64,000 bases of DNA from Bufo bufo. Its lineage: Eukaryota > Chordata > Amphibia > Anura > Bufonidae. Below are positions 51,691-62,149 of this stretch, piece by piece. The position numbers were made by a program, and so were the translations under genes. Location of the stretch: NCBI RefSeq assembly GCF_905171765.1, contig NC_053392.1, forward strand, positions 506,088,556 to 506,152,555. The letters run 5' to 3'. Below the pieces are notes generated by a model. The model searched no databases. It had not been told where the DNA came from and saw only the letters and a program-made list of their open reading frames with translations. Position 1 is the first letter of the stretch. Each line of letters begins with the position of its first letter.

Positions 51691-52971
51691 AGCAGTAGGC
51701 ATTGTGTGTACATTATGTCTTCATTATAGGCACGCTTACTTCATCTTCAAACTCGGGCTGAGGGTGTTGGTGTTGCACCTTGTACCGGTCCATCTTCAAG
51801 TGGGAGGTACAACAATAAGGCGCAATATATATAGTCTGTCACGTCTACGGACACAAGTCCTATCACTATCACAGGCGCAGCATACATAGTTATCATGACT
51901 TTAAGCTTATTTCCTGTCACAACTGCTAGTATAGTGGGTATGTTTTTTCCTCAGTGCAGGCAACATTAGCTCGTTAATTTCAACCAGCCATGTATTCGTG
52001 CTTATGGTTCCCCAGGCCTGGTGAGTCTACACATTTCACTTGATCCATTACTAGAGTTAAACGGCATACGCCATCTTCTAACTTTTGGGTCCTTTATAAA
52101 ATAATAATAATTAAAGCGGTTGCCTGGGGAATAAGTATAGGTGAAGTATTTGCCACCAGTAACAGTTGGTGTCCAAGCAGGACCCTTAGCGAATGGTTGG
52201 ACTTAATTTAAGCCCTTCCATCAGATTCACCATTGTTTCAGTCTGCAGCTCTCGGGATTCAGACCTCCTCGTAATATGTTCATATGTTTGTCAACATAGG
52301 AGTAAATCGTTCCTGATTACCGACCACTCTTTAAAAAGCATCAACTTTAGCTACCTTCAAGAGCAATGTGCCGTCGCACGTGACAAAGAGGTAACATATA
52401 TAGAAGTCTCTGATATGAACGGTATATTCCGCACCTTCATCATGTAGTGTCTTTTGAGTGCAAAGCGGGTGTCGTAATGGTATGTATATGTTTTACTCTA
52501 AACTAAGGTCTACGCTTTTTGGCCACTTTAGGCTGCCCTACCGCAGCAGTTATGGCACAATTCTACTGCTTGTTGTAGATGGGTGTACCCATCCTATCTA
52601 ACCCTTTCTGATAGCCGATCCGACCACAAATAACTTTATAACTTTATAACTATACTATAGTCAAAAGACGATACCCTGTTTGTGTAACATGTCATATTGT
52701 AATATATCTTACGATAATTTCCCTATATACAGGCGTTCACATCAACCTTACTAGACCAAACGAAGATAATGATCATGACATTACCGTACCTATATGATCT
52801 GCCGCACTCCCATCCTGCTTATCGTCATATTACGCACCTTATTATGTAGAAGTGATAGCCATCCATTGAAATTACAATATTTTGTTTATTCCTTTCATAA
52901 TGTCTATATTTATTTATTGTCCCATGAAACTGCATCTATGTAATACTAAAAACATGATGTAACTATTTTTA

Positions 52972-53015
52972 GGCCGTGATCAAGGTCCTAGTAGGACTGA
53001 AACGTTACGTTGGCC
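52972..53015 (+). ncRNA. Hammerhead-ribozyme-like motif, right arm copy
   Basis: GGCC opens and closes the motif (stem I). Between them stand GTGATCA in the place of the CTGATGA core, then the stem II hairpin GTCCT-AGT-AGGAC, then TGAAAC and a minimal stem III (ACG-TTA-CGT) before GTT at the expected cleavage position. Two of the seven core bases (CTGATGA) are wrong, which should abolish or weaken cleavage, but order and spacing agree with the minimal hammerheads known in Penelope-like elements. Confidence 0.42.
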
Positions 53016-53179
53016 AATTGCAATATATAAACAAGATCCTTTTGGGATAGACAACAAATAAATAAATTGAATTTTGAAAAACGACTTATCGAGTGCCGTG
53101 GTTTCTATATTTATGTTGATTGACTCCTTCCACTGAGCACCGCACATCATACCCAGGAGTGCCATCCACTATAATTAAC

Positions 53180-54295
53180 AGTAGTGGAATACCAGCTGCA
53201 ACATGGTTGTCGCCTTTCCAGTCAGCTTCCGCTATTCACAAGCGAGGAGTGGGCATGGATGTCTAAACTCTATGAGGTTTTAAGAAACTTTGAGGAATCA
53301 ACACAAATGGTGAGCGGCGATAACGCTATTATCAGCGTAACCATCCCACTTCTGTGTCTACTCTAACGTTCGCTGCTCACAATTAAGGATGACGCTTTGT
53401 ATGTAGAAGAGGTGGAAATGGGGGAAGACATTACACAGGGTGATACCCAGACCACCCTCAGTTTGTCTTCTCAGAGCGAATTGGACGATGAAGAGGAGGA
53501 GGAGCAGGAGACGGTTGCCTCCGCTACAGATGGTAGTACCCATGGAAGTTTAATTCCACCTGTTCTGCGTGGGTGGGCAGAAGAGGAGGAAGAGGATAAG
53601 GATATTAAGAATGATCCTCCTGATGATGACAACGAAGTATTGCCTGTTGGTACTCTGGCACACATGGCTGACTTTATGTTAGGCTGCCTTTCCCACAACC
53701 CGCGCATTATACGCATTTTACTGGTTACTGGTTGTTCACCCTTCTTGACCCCTGGTACAAAGAGAACTTCTCATCTCTCATTTCTCTGGTGGAGAGGACG
53801 AGCAAAACGGTGCAATACCAGAAGATCTTTGTTAAAAATTACTCCAAAAATTGCTATCTGACTGGTGGCAGAGTTCGTAGTTCCTTGGCCAAACGAGGAG
53901 GGGAGACAAGGGAGACACACAGCAGTTCCAACAGAGGAAGGGCAACATTCTCCAAATCCTGGGACAGTTTCATGACACCCCGCCAGCACCCTCACCCTGA
54001 TGCGCGGCCTAGTGTCACAACGAGGGAAAATTTTTGAAGACGGTGAAGGAGTACATAGCAGACCGTGTCAGCGTCCTCAATGATCCCTCAGTGCATTTCA
54101 ACTACTGGGTGTCCAAGCTTGACATGTGGCACGCACTGGCACTCTATGCCTGAGCGGGTATTTAGTGCTGCTGGTGGCATTATAACAGATAAGCATATCC
54201 GTCTGTCAACTGAAAATGCTGACAGGTTAACTCTTATAAAAATGAACAAGGCCTGGATTTACCATGACTTCTCGACTCCACCAAAGGAAAGCTGA
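53180..54295 (+). pseudogene. hAT-3 transposase, 3' part
   Basis: It continues after the Penelope-like element with VVEYQLQHG, then SVTIPLLCLL and a stop at 53364, an acidic Glu-rich tract (53480-53620), GTLAHMADFMLGC, a frameshift near 53720, LLDPWYKENFSSLI, a further stop at 54035 and HFNYWVSKLDMWHALALYA. A deletion of about 30-40 bp removes the LACPA segment, after which PERVFSAAGGIITDKHIRLS follows in another frame with the catalytic Glu and the C-terminal dimerisation motif, ending at 54293-54295. It corresponds closely to hAT-4. Confidence 0.88.
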
Positions 54296-54477
54296 TGAAC
54301 ATAAAGGTACTTTAAATGTGTTGTTTATAATGTACTGAATACACTGTATTCCCATGTACCCCTTCCATCACAAACAAGGGTATATGGTTGAATCTTCCTT
54401 TTCTCATCCTCCTTCTCCTCTTCCATCATATTTACATGCTTATTCGTCGCATATAATGCCCTCGCATATGTGCCCTT

Positions 54478-54900
54478 CGCATATAATGTTTTACAGGGTC
54501 ATCTCACCAGCAGGCCCGCACCTAAAATCTTTTACAGGGTCAGCTCACCAGCAGGCCCGTACCTCAAATCTTTTACAGGGTCAGCTCGCCAGCAGGCCCC
54601 CGCATATAATGTTTTACAGGGTCAGCTAGCCAGCAGGCCCTCGCATATAATTTTTTACAGGGTCAGCTCACCAGCAGGCGTTCACCTACAATCTTTTACA
54701 GGGTCAGCTCATATGCAGGCCCTTGCATATAATGTTTTAGAGGATCAGCTCACCTGTAGGCCCTCACCTACAATCTTTTACAGGGTCAGCTCACTTGGAG
54801 GCCTGCGCCTAAAATCTTTTACAGGGTCATCTCACCAGCAGGCCTGCACATAAAATCTTTTAAAGGGTCAGCTCACCCGCAGGCCTTTACCTAATTATAC
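54478..54900 (+). repeat. hAT-3 3' minisatellite, about 38-40-bp unit
   Basis: About eleven units of the form TTTTACAGGGTCAGCTCACC-AGCAGGCCC plus a variable CGCATATAAT or CACCTAAAATC segment. It is the same repeat as the long array in hAT-4, in the opposite orientation and far shorter. The plus-strand frames at 54354-54853 translate this repeat. Confidence 0.92.
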
Positions 54901-54905
54901 CTAAT

Positions 54906-55131
54906 AGGTAATTTGCAAGCATGCTGCCTTGCTTGGATTTGGTAGACATAGCCGTTTCTCAGGCTCCCTCTCCGGATTCGAACACTGATTCACCGTTACC
55001 TGTGGTCACCATGGTTTGCACTGAAAATAACATCGAAAGTTGATAGGGCAGACATCCGAATGGATTGTCGCCGTCACGGGGACGTGCAATCAGCCCCAGG
55101 TTATCTAGAGTTACCAAACCGGCAGCAGGCC
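54906..55131 (-). pseudogene. 18S rRNA-derived fragment D in hAT-3
   Basis: The best preserved of the rRNA-like stretches, about 225 nt, antisense on the plus strand. Exact runs shared with my recollection of vertebrate 18S antisense include GCCGTTTCTCAGGCTCCCTC, GGTCACCATGGT, CATCGAAAGTTGATAGGGCA and GGTTATCTAGAGT, all in rRNA order with correct spacing. It lies between minisatellite units in the 3' part of hAT-3. It overlaps in rRNA coordinates with fragments A and C of hAT-2. Not a functional rRNA gene. Confidence 0.85.
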
Positions 55132-55324
55132 CTTGCCCATAATGTTTTAGATGGTCAGATCAGCAGGCCCTTGCTCCAAATGTTTTTGAAGGTCACCAGC
55201 AGGCCATCAATCATAATTTTTCAAGGCTGTGTATGATGCCCTCCTTTATGCTCGGTAGAGCACCCAAGCATCCCGATTTGTTTGGCCAGAGCAGCCGAGC
55301 ACTTTGGTCAACACTAGTCGCAGC

Positions 55325-56130
55325 CTGTACTAGGCTTCCAGGCTCATTGTTAGTATATACCAGTTCAGGAGCAATTTACATCTGATGATTGTAAGTTGTG
55401 GTCCACTTGAAGATATAAAAAAAACATAAAAATTTAAATCACACCGATTCTCCAGAATAAAAAGAAGCAAAAAAATTGCATTATGGGCATCATCGCATGT
55501 GAAAGCGCCCATACTATTAAAATATACAAAAAAAGTTAATCCATATGATGAATGGTAAAAAAAAATTAAAAGAGGCCGTTTCGAGTTTTTTTCATCACTT
55601 TCTCTTGCAAGAAAATTGAATAAAAAGTGTCATACACAAAAGGTCATACACAACAAAAAATGGTATTGTCAAAAATGACATATCACCGCTCAAAAAATGA
55701 ACCCGCACACATCTCTGTGGACATAACTATAAAAAAGTTATGAGGGTCAGAATAACATGAGGAAAAGAGTCCTGATGAGGCTTAGCTTGCTGCAGTGAGC
55801 GGGCCTATAGAGGTCCTGAGTGGGGGGGCTGTTAGGGTTGCCACCTTTTCCAACAAAAAATACTGGTTATATAAGTTAAAAAGGTTGGTGTGGGTTAATA
55901 TGGGTATTTGATCATATTTTATGTTTTGCTCAATTTTTTTTCTCAATAAAATCTAACTTTTTACTGTTGGGTAAACCCTGTGTATTTAAGTTTCATTTAG
56001 CCTCAATTTTTAAAAATTTTCTGTGGGGATTCATACTCACAACTGTCCACATTAAAAGCAAAAACCTTAACAAGTTTTTCTTGTATTATACAGGAGAAAC
56101 TTCTATGATGGCGTGACTTAGGGGTGACTT
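55325..56130. other. Non-coding spacer
   Basis: AT-rich sequence between hAT-3 and the SINE-like element. 55400-55780 has A-runs and short boxes (AAAGGTCATACACAACAAAAA, GAACCCGCACAC) that look like an old dispersed repeat, but nothing in the window matches it. I see no gene, transposon end or clear regulatory site. Confidence 0.4.
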
Positions 56131-56139
56131 AGCATTGAG

Positions 56140-56480
56140 CTCTACAGCCCAGTGGTTAAGGATTCTGCCTTTTATGTGGATGGTTGTAAGTTCGACTCTA
56201 AATTATATTTATATACACAGGGTGTCCCTAAGCATAATGACCATGCTTAGGAATACCCCTTTCATGTTTATAACACTGACTTCATATATGAATACATGCA
56301 TATATGGAGTCAGAGCAGGGACTCCTAAGCTGGGAAATTCCCCACTCTGGATTCCTGACTTTTCAACCTTCTGCGATCTGCGGGGCGGGACTGAAGCAGT
56401 GGGCCCTGAAGCAGGGGGCCCCTTAGAGGATTGGGGCACTGGGAAATTGCCCAGTTTGCACCCCCCTAACGCTGGCCCTG
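56140..56480 (+). mobile_element. Candidate tRNA-derived SINE
   Basis: CCCAGTGGTTAAGGATTC (56151-56168) resembles a tRNA A box, and GTAAGTTCGACTC (56188-56200) a B box, at the spacing of a tRNA gene. The sequence continues to a GC-rich 3' part ending TTGCACCCCCCTAACG and CTGGCCCTG, whose relative may be at 39650-39720. No target-site duplication was found. An inverted repeat, GGGTGTCCCTAAGCAT with ATGCTTAGGAATACCCC, lies at 56220-56260. Plus- and minus-strand frames here are not genes. Confidence 0.45.
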
Positions 56481-56964
56481 AGGGGAAACACTCCACAACC
56501 TCTTCACCACCCTACTTAAAGTGACATTTGCTGAACAAAATCTGTAATTGACTGCAGTAGATGTAGCCTCAGATATTGCATCCAAATGCAAGGTAAACCA
56601 TTTGATGCGCAATGCTACTCTTACAACATTCCCCCCCCCCCCCAAAAAAAAAGAAAGAAAAGAAAAGAACATTTGCCTTCTCTTCTGTAGGTTTTGTGTA
56701 AACTTCAGTGTTTTAGGAACCACAATCTAGAAAATAGATTAGCTGCAATGTCATATCTGCAGTTTTAACTTGACTTTGTAATTCGCCTGAAGCGATGTTC
56801 TACCAGTCAGATTTTTTTTTTTATGGGCTTTAAAAGTACTTAAAAATAACATTTGAAACCTAAAACAGATGTTTATAAAACTGCCTTCGACATACATCTC
56901 ACAATGGAATAATTAGGTTGATAGCTTGATTGGCAGTCAGTCACTTTGACAGTTTTTATTGTCT

Positions 56965-58005
56965 TACTGGGAGAAAATGCTCAAACCCCAAATACTGTAG
57001 CGTATTTATAACCGGGGGAGCAGATCCTCCACATGTGATCTGTTGCTAAGGGAAATACCCAGCAAAAATGCATACAATGGAGGATGCTGGCAGAGGACCA
57101 CATGTACCACAAAAACATCCTACACAAGATGAAATAATGTGTGGATGAAAATATTAGGGTAAATTGATCACTGCAAATGGTGCACCACACTAATATGCAA
57201 CTGACAATATTAGGCTAAACCTTCACAATGATGTTAAAAAATTAGATTTTAGCCAATATATTCCTGTCAGGAACATATCGGAGCCTGCGCACTTCGCCAA
57301 AATATTTCAGTGTAGCGTGGGACCTACCGCTAACCTACCTATAGTGTGTGAACACTGTCCGATAGGTGCCAAGGTCCGACTCATAGCCAAACTCCCACAT
57401 ACCTCCAAAGTAAGATCACTAATACAATGGGAGAATGGAGGAGGCTGCGAGACCCACCTATGGCAGGCCAGTTGCATATTAGTCTGGTGCACCATTTGCA
57501 GTGATCTATTTACTCTAATATTTTCATTCACACATTATTTCATCTTGTGTAGGAAGTTTTTGTGGTACATGTGGTCCGCTGCCGGCATCCTCCATTGTAT
57601 GCAGTTTTGCTGGGGATTGCCCTTAGCAACAGATCACATTTGGAGGATCTGCTGCACCGGTTATAAATACGCTACAGCAGCACCTGGTAGCCTGTGTCAC
57701 ATGGCCTGTCATAGGTGTGGCTCACAGCCTCCTCCATCCTCCCATTGTATTAGTGATCTTACTTTGGAGGTATGTGGGAGTTTGGCTGTGAGTCGGACCT
57801 TGGCACCTATCGGACAGTGTTCACACACTATAGATAGGTTAGCGGTAGGTCCCGCACTACACTGAGATACCTTGGCGAGGTGCGCAGGCCCTGATATGTT
57901 CCTGACCAGAATATATTGGCTAAAATCAAATTTTTTAACATCAGTGTGAGGGTTTAACCTTGTATTGTTAGTTGCATATTAGTGTGGTGCACCATTTGCA
58001 GTAAT
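56965..58005. mobile_element. Circularly permuted foldback element
   Basis: Flanked by the perfect 15-bp repeat CAGTTTTTATTGTCT (56950-56964 and 58006-58020). Two blocks each occur once in each orientation: A (56985-57190) is inverted at 57475-57665, and B (57145-57478) is inverted at 57690-58005. The order A, B, A-inverted, B-inverted is not a simple hairpin but a permuted one. The 15-bp duplication is as long as that of the Penelope-like element, which suggests retrotransposition, but the sequences are unrelated and no protein is encoded. The 182-codon frame (57317-57865) merely crosses the repeats. Confidence 0.7.
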
Positions 58006-58020
58006 CAGTTTTTATTGTCT

Positions 58021-58410
58021 ATCATTTGTAAGACTTTCTGAACATGTTTTCTGAGTTCCAAGCACAGCAATCCCACGGAGTTACTTATTTTGATCCTCCA
58101 GGATCAAACATTGAGCAAAGACATGGCACTCCTTTTCCGAGACATGTCACTTGTCACTAATAAACCTTTAGAAATTGGTCCCAGGTTTCCATTTTTTCAT
58201 CCTATATTATAGTCAATAGAATGATAGTTTATAGTGGATTTTATCTTCTAGTCATTTGTTTCCCATTCATTTCTTTAAGAGATATTCATACCAACATGAA
58301 CATTTTTGGAATTTTAACAAATATGCCATAAATATGTGATCAGTGGGGGGTTAATGTGTAGGTTGAACACTGAAGATAGGGGATGGTAATTCTTTACAGA
58401 CAGTTCACGT
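58021..58410. other. Non-coding spacer
   Basis: About 390 bp between the foldback element and hAT-4. No repeat partner in the window, no reading frame, no element end. Possibly host sequence. Confidence 0.4.
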
Positions 58411-59050
58411 GTGATTACTAGTGTTGATCGAGCACAAAGGTGCACAATGGAAGTCAATGGGAGAACCCGAGCATTAAACCAGACACCCCCTCCTCTGAAG
58501 AGGGGAGGGTGTCTGTTCATAAGAAAAGTTCAGAAATTGATGGAAACACCACCAAAATGGTTCGGGAACAGCATGGGGAGGATGCTTGGATGCATCTTGG
58601 AGTCCCAGGTTGCTGCTGAGAATGATGTTGTTCGAGTAGTACGCTACTTTTACAGACTGGCAATAATACGCACAAAACCAAAGATAAAATTTATTTTAGA
58701 GGAAAAATTGTTAGGAAACATTCTTTCCTGTATATTTACTTGTATATAAAGTGCAAGTGCTTCCAAAAATTACAAGGAAGAGGCACTCTGATACAACCTG
58801 TATATCACATAAAGGAGGGCCTCATTCACATTGTGGTACAATTGTTCAGATAGTGGGACTCCTACACTCATAAAGCCTATGCAATAAAGTGAAAGGTCTT
58901 CCAAAAATTACAAGGAATCGGCACTACAATACACCCTTTATTACAAATAAAGGAGGGCATCATACACCCATAAAAAATTATGATTGATGGCCTGCTGGTG
59001 ACTCTCAAATAGATTAGAAGGAAGAACTTGCTGGTGACCCTCTAAAACAT

Positions 59051-59194
59051 GCATCCTCAAACTACGTCCCTCCAGCTGTTGCAAAACTACTAATCCCAGA
59101 ATGCCCGAACAGCCTACAGCTATCAGCCTACAGCAGGGCATTGTGGGAGTTGTAGTTTTACAACAGCTAGAGGGCCGCAGTTTGAGGATGCCTG
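59051..59194. mobile_element. Small MITE inside the hAT-4 minisatellite
   Basis: A 144-bp near-palindrome with ends GCATCCTCAAACT and AGTTTGAGGATGC, and internal CCAGCTGTTGCAAAACTAC matched by GTAGTTTTACAACAGCT. CTCTAAAACAT flanks both sides (59040-59050, 59195-59205), which is either a target-site duplication or chance repetition of the minisatellite unit. MITEs with this sequence are widespread in vertebrates and usually placed in the hAT superfamily. Confidence 0.8.
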
Positions 59195-59195
59195 C

Positions 59196-61995
59196 TCTAA
59201 AACATTACGGACGAGAGCCTGCTGCTGAGCTGACCATCTAAAACATTAGGGGTTATAGTCTGCTGCAGAGCTGACTCTCTAAAACATTAGGGGCAAGTGC
59301 CTGCTGCTGATCTGAGCATCTAAAAAATTATGGGCGAGTGCCTGCTGGTGAGCTGACCCTGTAAAACATTATAGGCATGGGACTGCAGGTGAGCTGACCC
59401 TCTAAAAGATTGTAGTTGAGGGCTTGCTGGTGAGCTGACCATCTAAAACATTATATTCGAGGGCCTGCAGGTGAGCTGACCTTGTAAAAGATTGTAGGTG
59501 AGGGCCTGCTGGTGAGCTAACCCTGTAAAACATTATATGCGAGGCCCTGCTGGTGAGCTGACCCTCTAAAACATTACATGCGAGGGCCTGCAGGTGAGCT
59601 GGCTCTCTAAAAGATTGTAGTTGAGGGCCTGCTGGTGAGCTGACCCACTAAAACATTATATACAAGGGCCTGCAGGTGAGCTGGACCTCTAAAAGATTGT
59701 AGGTGAAGGCCTGCTGGTGAGCTGACCCTGTAAAACATATGCGGGGGGCCTGCAGGTGAGCTGATCCTCTAAAACATTACATGCGAGGGCCTGCAGGTAA
59801 GCTGGCACTCTAAAAGATTGTAGGTGAGGGCCTGCTGGTGAGCTGACCCTTTAAAAAATTCTGGTTTAGGGCCTGCTGGTGAGCTGACCCTCTAAAACAT
59901 TACTTGCGAGGACCTGCAGGTGAGCTGACCCTCTAAAATATTGTAGGTGAGGGCCTGCTGGTGATCTGACACTGTAAAACATTATATGCGAGGGCCAGCA
60001 GGTGAGTTAACCCTCTAAAAGATTGTAGTTGAGGGCTTACTGGTGAGCTGACCCTCTAAAACATCATATGCGAGGGCCTGCAGGTGAGCTGACCCTCTAA
60101 AAGATTGTAGGTAAAGGCCTGCTGGTGAGCTGACCCTCTTAAACATTACATGCGAGGGCCTGCAGGTGATCTGACTCTATAAAAGATTGAATTTGAGGGC
60201 TTGCTGGTGAGCTGACCCTCTAAAACATTATATGCGAGGGCCTGCAGGTAAGCTGACCTTGTAAAAGATTGTAGGTGAGGGCCTGCTGGTGAGTTGACCC
60301 TCTAAAACATTATATACAAGGGCCTGGAGGTGAGCTGGACCTCTAAAAGATTTTAGGTGAAGGCCTGCTGGTGAGCTGACCCTGTAAAACATTATATGCG
60401 AGGGCCTGCTGGTGAGCTGACCCTCTAAAACATTACATGCGAGGGCCTGCAGGTGAGCTGGCACTCTAAAAGATTGTAGGTGAGGGCCTGCTGGTGAGCT
60501 GACCCTCTAAAACATTATATGCAAGGGCCTGCAGGTGAGGTGACACTCTAAAAGATTGTAGGTGCGGGCCTGCTGGTGAGCTGACCCTGTGAAACATTAT
60601 GGTTAAGGGCCTGCTGGTGAGCTGACCCCCTAAATCATTACTTGCGAGGAACTGCTGGTGAGCTGACCTTCTAAAAGATTGTAGGTGAGGACCTGCTGGT
60701 GAGATGACCCTGTAAAACATTATATGCAAGGGCCTGCAGGTGAGCTAACCCTCTAAAAGATTGTAGTTGAGGGCCTGCAGGTGAGCTGACCCTCTAAAAG
60801 ATTGTAGATAAAGGCCTGCTGGTGAGCTGACCCACTAAAACATTACATGCGAGGGCCTGCAGGTGAACTGACCCTGTAAAACATTATATGCGAGGGCCTG
60901 CTGGTGAGCTGACCCTCTAAAACATTACATGCGAGGGCCTGCAGGTGAGCTGGCTCTCTAAAATATTGCAGGTGAGGGCCTGCTGGTAAGCTGACCCTCT
61001 AAAACATTATATACAAGGGCCTGCAGGTGAGCTGGACCTCTAAAAGATTGTAGGTGAAGGCCTGCTGGTGAGCTGACCCTGTAAAACATTATATGCGTGG
61101 GCCTGCTGGTAAGCTGATTCTCTAAAACATTACATGCGAGGGCCTGCAGGTGAGCTAGCCATCTAAAAGATTGTAGTTGAGGGCCTGCTGGTGAGCTGAC
61201 CCTCTAAAACATTATATGCGAAAGACTGCAGGTGAGCTGACCCTCTAAAAGATTGTAGGTAAAGGCCTGCTGGTGAGCTGACCTTCTAATACATTACATG
61301 CGAGGTCCTACAGGTGAGCTGACCCTCTAAAGGATTGTAGATGAGGGCCTGCTGGTGAGCTGATCCTCTAAAATATTATATACAAGGGCCTGCAGGTGAG
61401 CTGGATCTCTAAAAGATTGTAGGTGAAGGCCTGCTGGTGAGCTGAACCTGTAAAACATTAAATGTGAGGGCCTGCTGGTGAGCTGACCCTCTAAAACATT
61501 ACATGAGAGGGCGTGCAGGTTAGCTAGCTCTCTAAAAGATTGTAGGTGAGGGCCTGCTGGTGAGCTGACCCTCTAAAACATTATATGCAAGGGCCTGCAG
61601 GTGAGGTGACCCTCTAAAAGATTGTAGGTGAGGGCCTGCTGGTGAGCTGACCCTGTGAAACATTTTGGTTAAGGGCCTGCTGGTGAGCTGACCCTTTAAA
61701 ACATTACATGCGAGGGCCTGCTGGTGAGCTGGCGCTCTAAAAGATTGTATGTGAGGGCCTGCTGGTAAGCTGACCCTGTAAAACATTCTGGTTTAGGGCC
61801 TGCTGGTGAGCTGACCCTCTAAAACATTAATTGCTAGGACCTGCAGGTGAGCTAACCCTCGGGTGAGGTCCTGCTGGTGAGGGCCTGCTGGTGAGATGAC
61901 TCTGTAAAACATTATGGTTGAAAGACTGCTGGTGAACTGACCCTCAAAAACATTATATGTGAGGGCTTGCTGGTGAGCTGACCCTCTACAACATT
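59196..61995 (-). repeat. hAT-4 3' minisatellite, about 40-bp unit, some 70 copies
   Basis: Units read GCCTGCTGGTGAGCTGACCC, TCTAAAACATTATATGCGAGG, alternating often with a second type GCCTGCAGGTGAGCTG plus AAAAGATTGTAGGTGAGG, so that an 80-bp dimer is visible in places. hAT-3 has only about eleven units at the same position. The unit length is not a multiple of three. The minus-strand frames at 60228-60464, 60466-60729 and 61532-61786 are chance open stretches through the array. Confidence 0.95.
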
Positions 61996-62149
61996 AGGAG
62001 CGAGGGCAGACTAATAAGCATGTTAATATGATGAAAGAGGAGGAGGATGAGAAAAGGAAGATTGAACCATATTCCCTTTTCTGTGGTGGAAGGGGTGCAT
62101 GGAAATACAGTGTATTCAGTACATTATAAAAAAACACATTTAAAGTGCC

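Larger units (their letters stand above)
48013..52629. mobile_element. Unclassified 4.6-kb insertion in the Penelope-like arm
   Basis: Boundaries are exact, by comparison with the uninterrupted left arm: GTTT/ATAAC without any duplicated bases. The insert begins GTGTTAAGC and ends GACCACAA (with flanking bases, TTTGTG...CACAAA). It has three direct repeats, several A-runs, two minisatellites and no long ORF. Lack of a target-site duplication and insertion after GTT would fit a non-autonomous DIRS-type element (tyrosine recombinase), but there is no recombinase gene to support it. The longest frames, 187 and 116 codons, have no motif that I recognise. Confidence 0.6.
46523..53112 (+). repeat. 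Penelope-like element, right arm (split)
   Basis: 46523-48012 and 52630-53112 together are the inverted copy of 44085-46063; differences are few. The break after CCACGTTT at 48012 is the insertion point of the 4.6-kb element. The low-complexity frames at 46732-46991 mirror those at 45590-45849. Confidence 0.92.
44085..53179 (-). mobile_element. Penelope-like element in inverted-arm configuration
   Basis: Flanked by the perfect 15-bp duplication AGTAGTGGAATACCA (44070-44084 and 53180-53194), with the hAT-3 transposase continuous across it. The left arm (44085-46063) and right arm (46523-48012 plus 52630-53112) are inverted copies of the element 3' end; a 460-bp spacer carries the end of the reverse transcriptase and the GIY-YIG endonuclease, read on the minus strand. 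About 67 bp beyond the right arm have no left counterpart. Inverted and partial copies of this kind are known for Penelope-like elements. Everything upstream of the last part of the reverse transcriptase is missing. Confidence 0.9.
39975..55316 (+). mobile_element. hAT-3, 15.3-kb hAT element with nested insertions
   Basis: Perfect 8-bp duplication GTCGCAGC at 39967-39974 and 55317-55324. Ends are TAGTGATGACC at the left and, read inwards, TAGTGTTGACCAAAGTGCTC at the right. It is a second subfamily, close to hAT-4 and distinct from hAT-1 and hAT-2. In order: a 5' region, an array of about 100-bp units split by a LINE, a deleted transposase split by a Penelope-like element, a 3' minisatellite and an 18S-derived fragment. 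Confidence 0.92.

Noticed and set aside
56140..56210. Functional tRNA gene
   Set aside because: A- and B-box-like motifs are present, but the acceptor and anticodon stems do not pair properly; a SINE head is more likely.
60228..61786. Proline- and serine-rich repeat proteins on the minus strand
   Set aside because: Chance open frames in the 40-bp minisatellite, whose unit is not a multiple of three.
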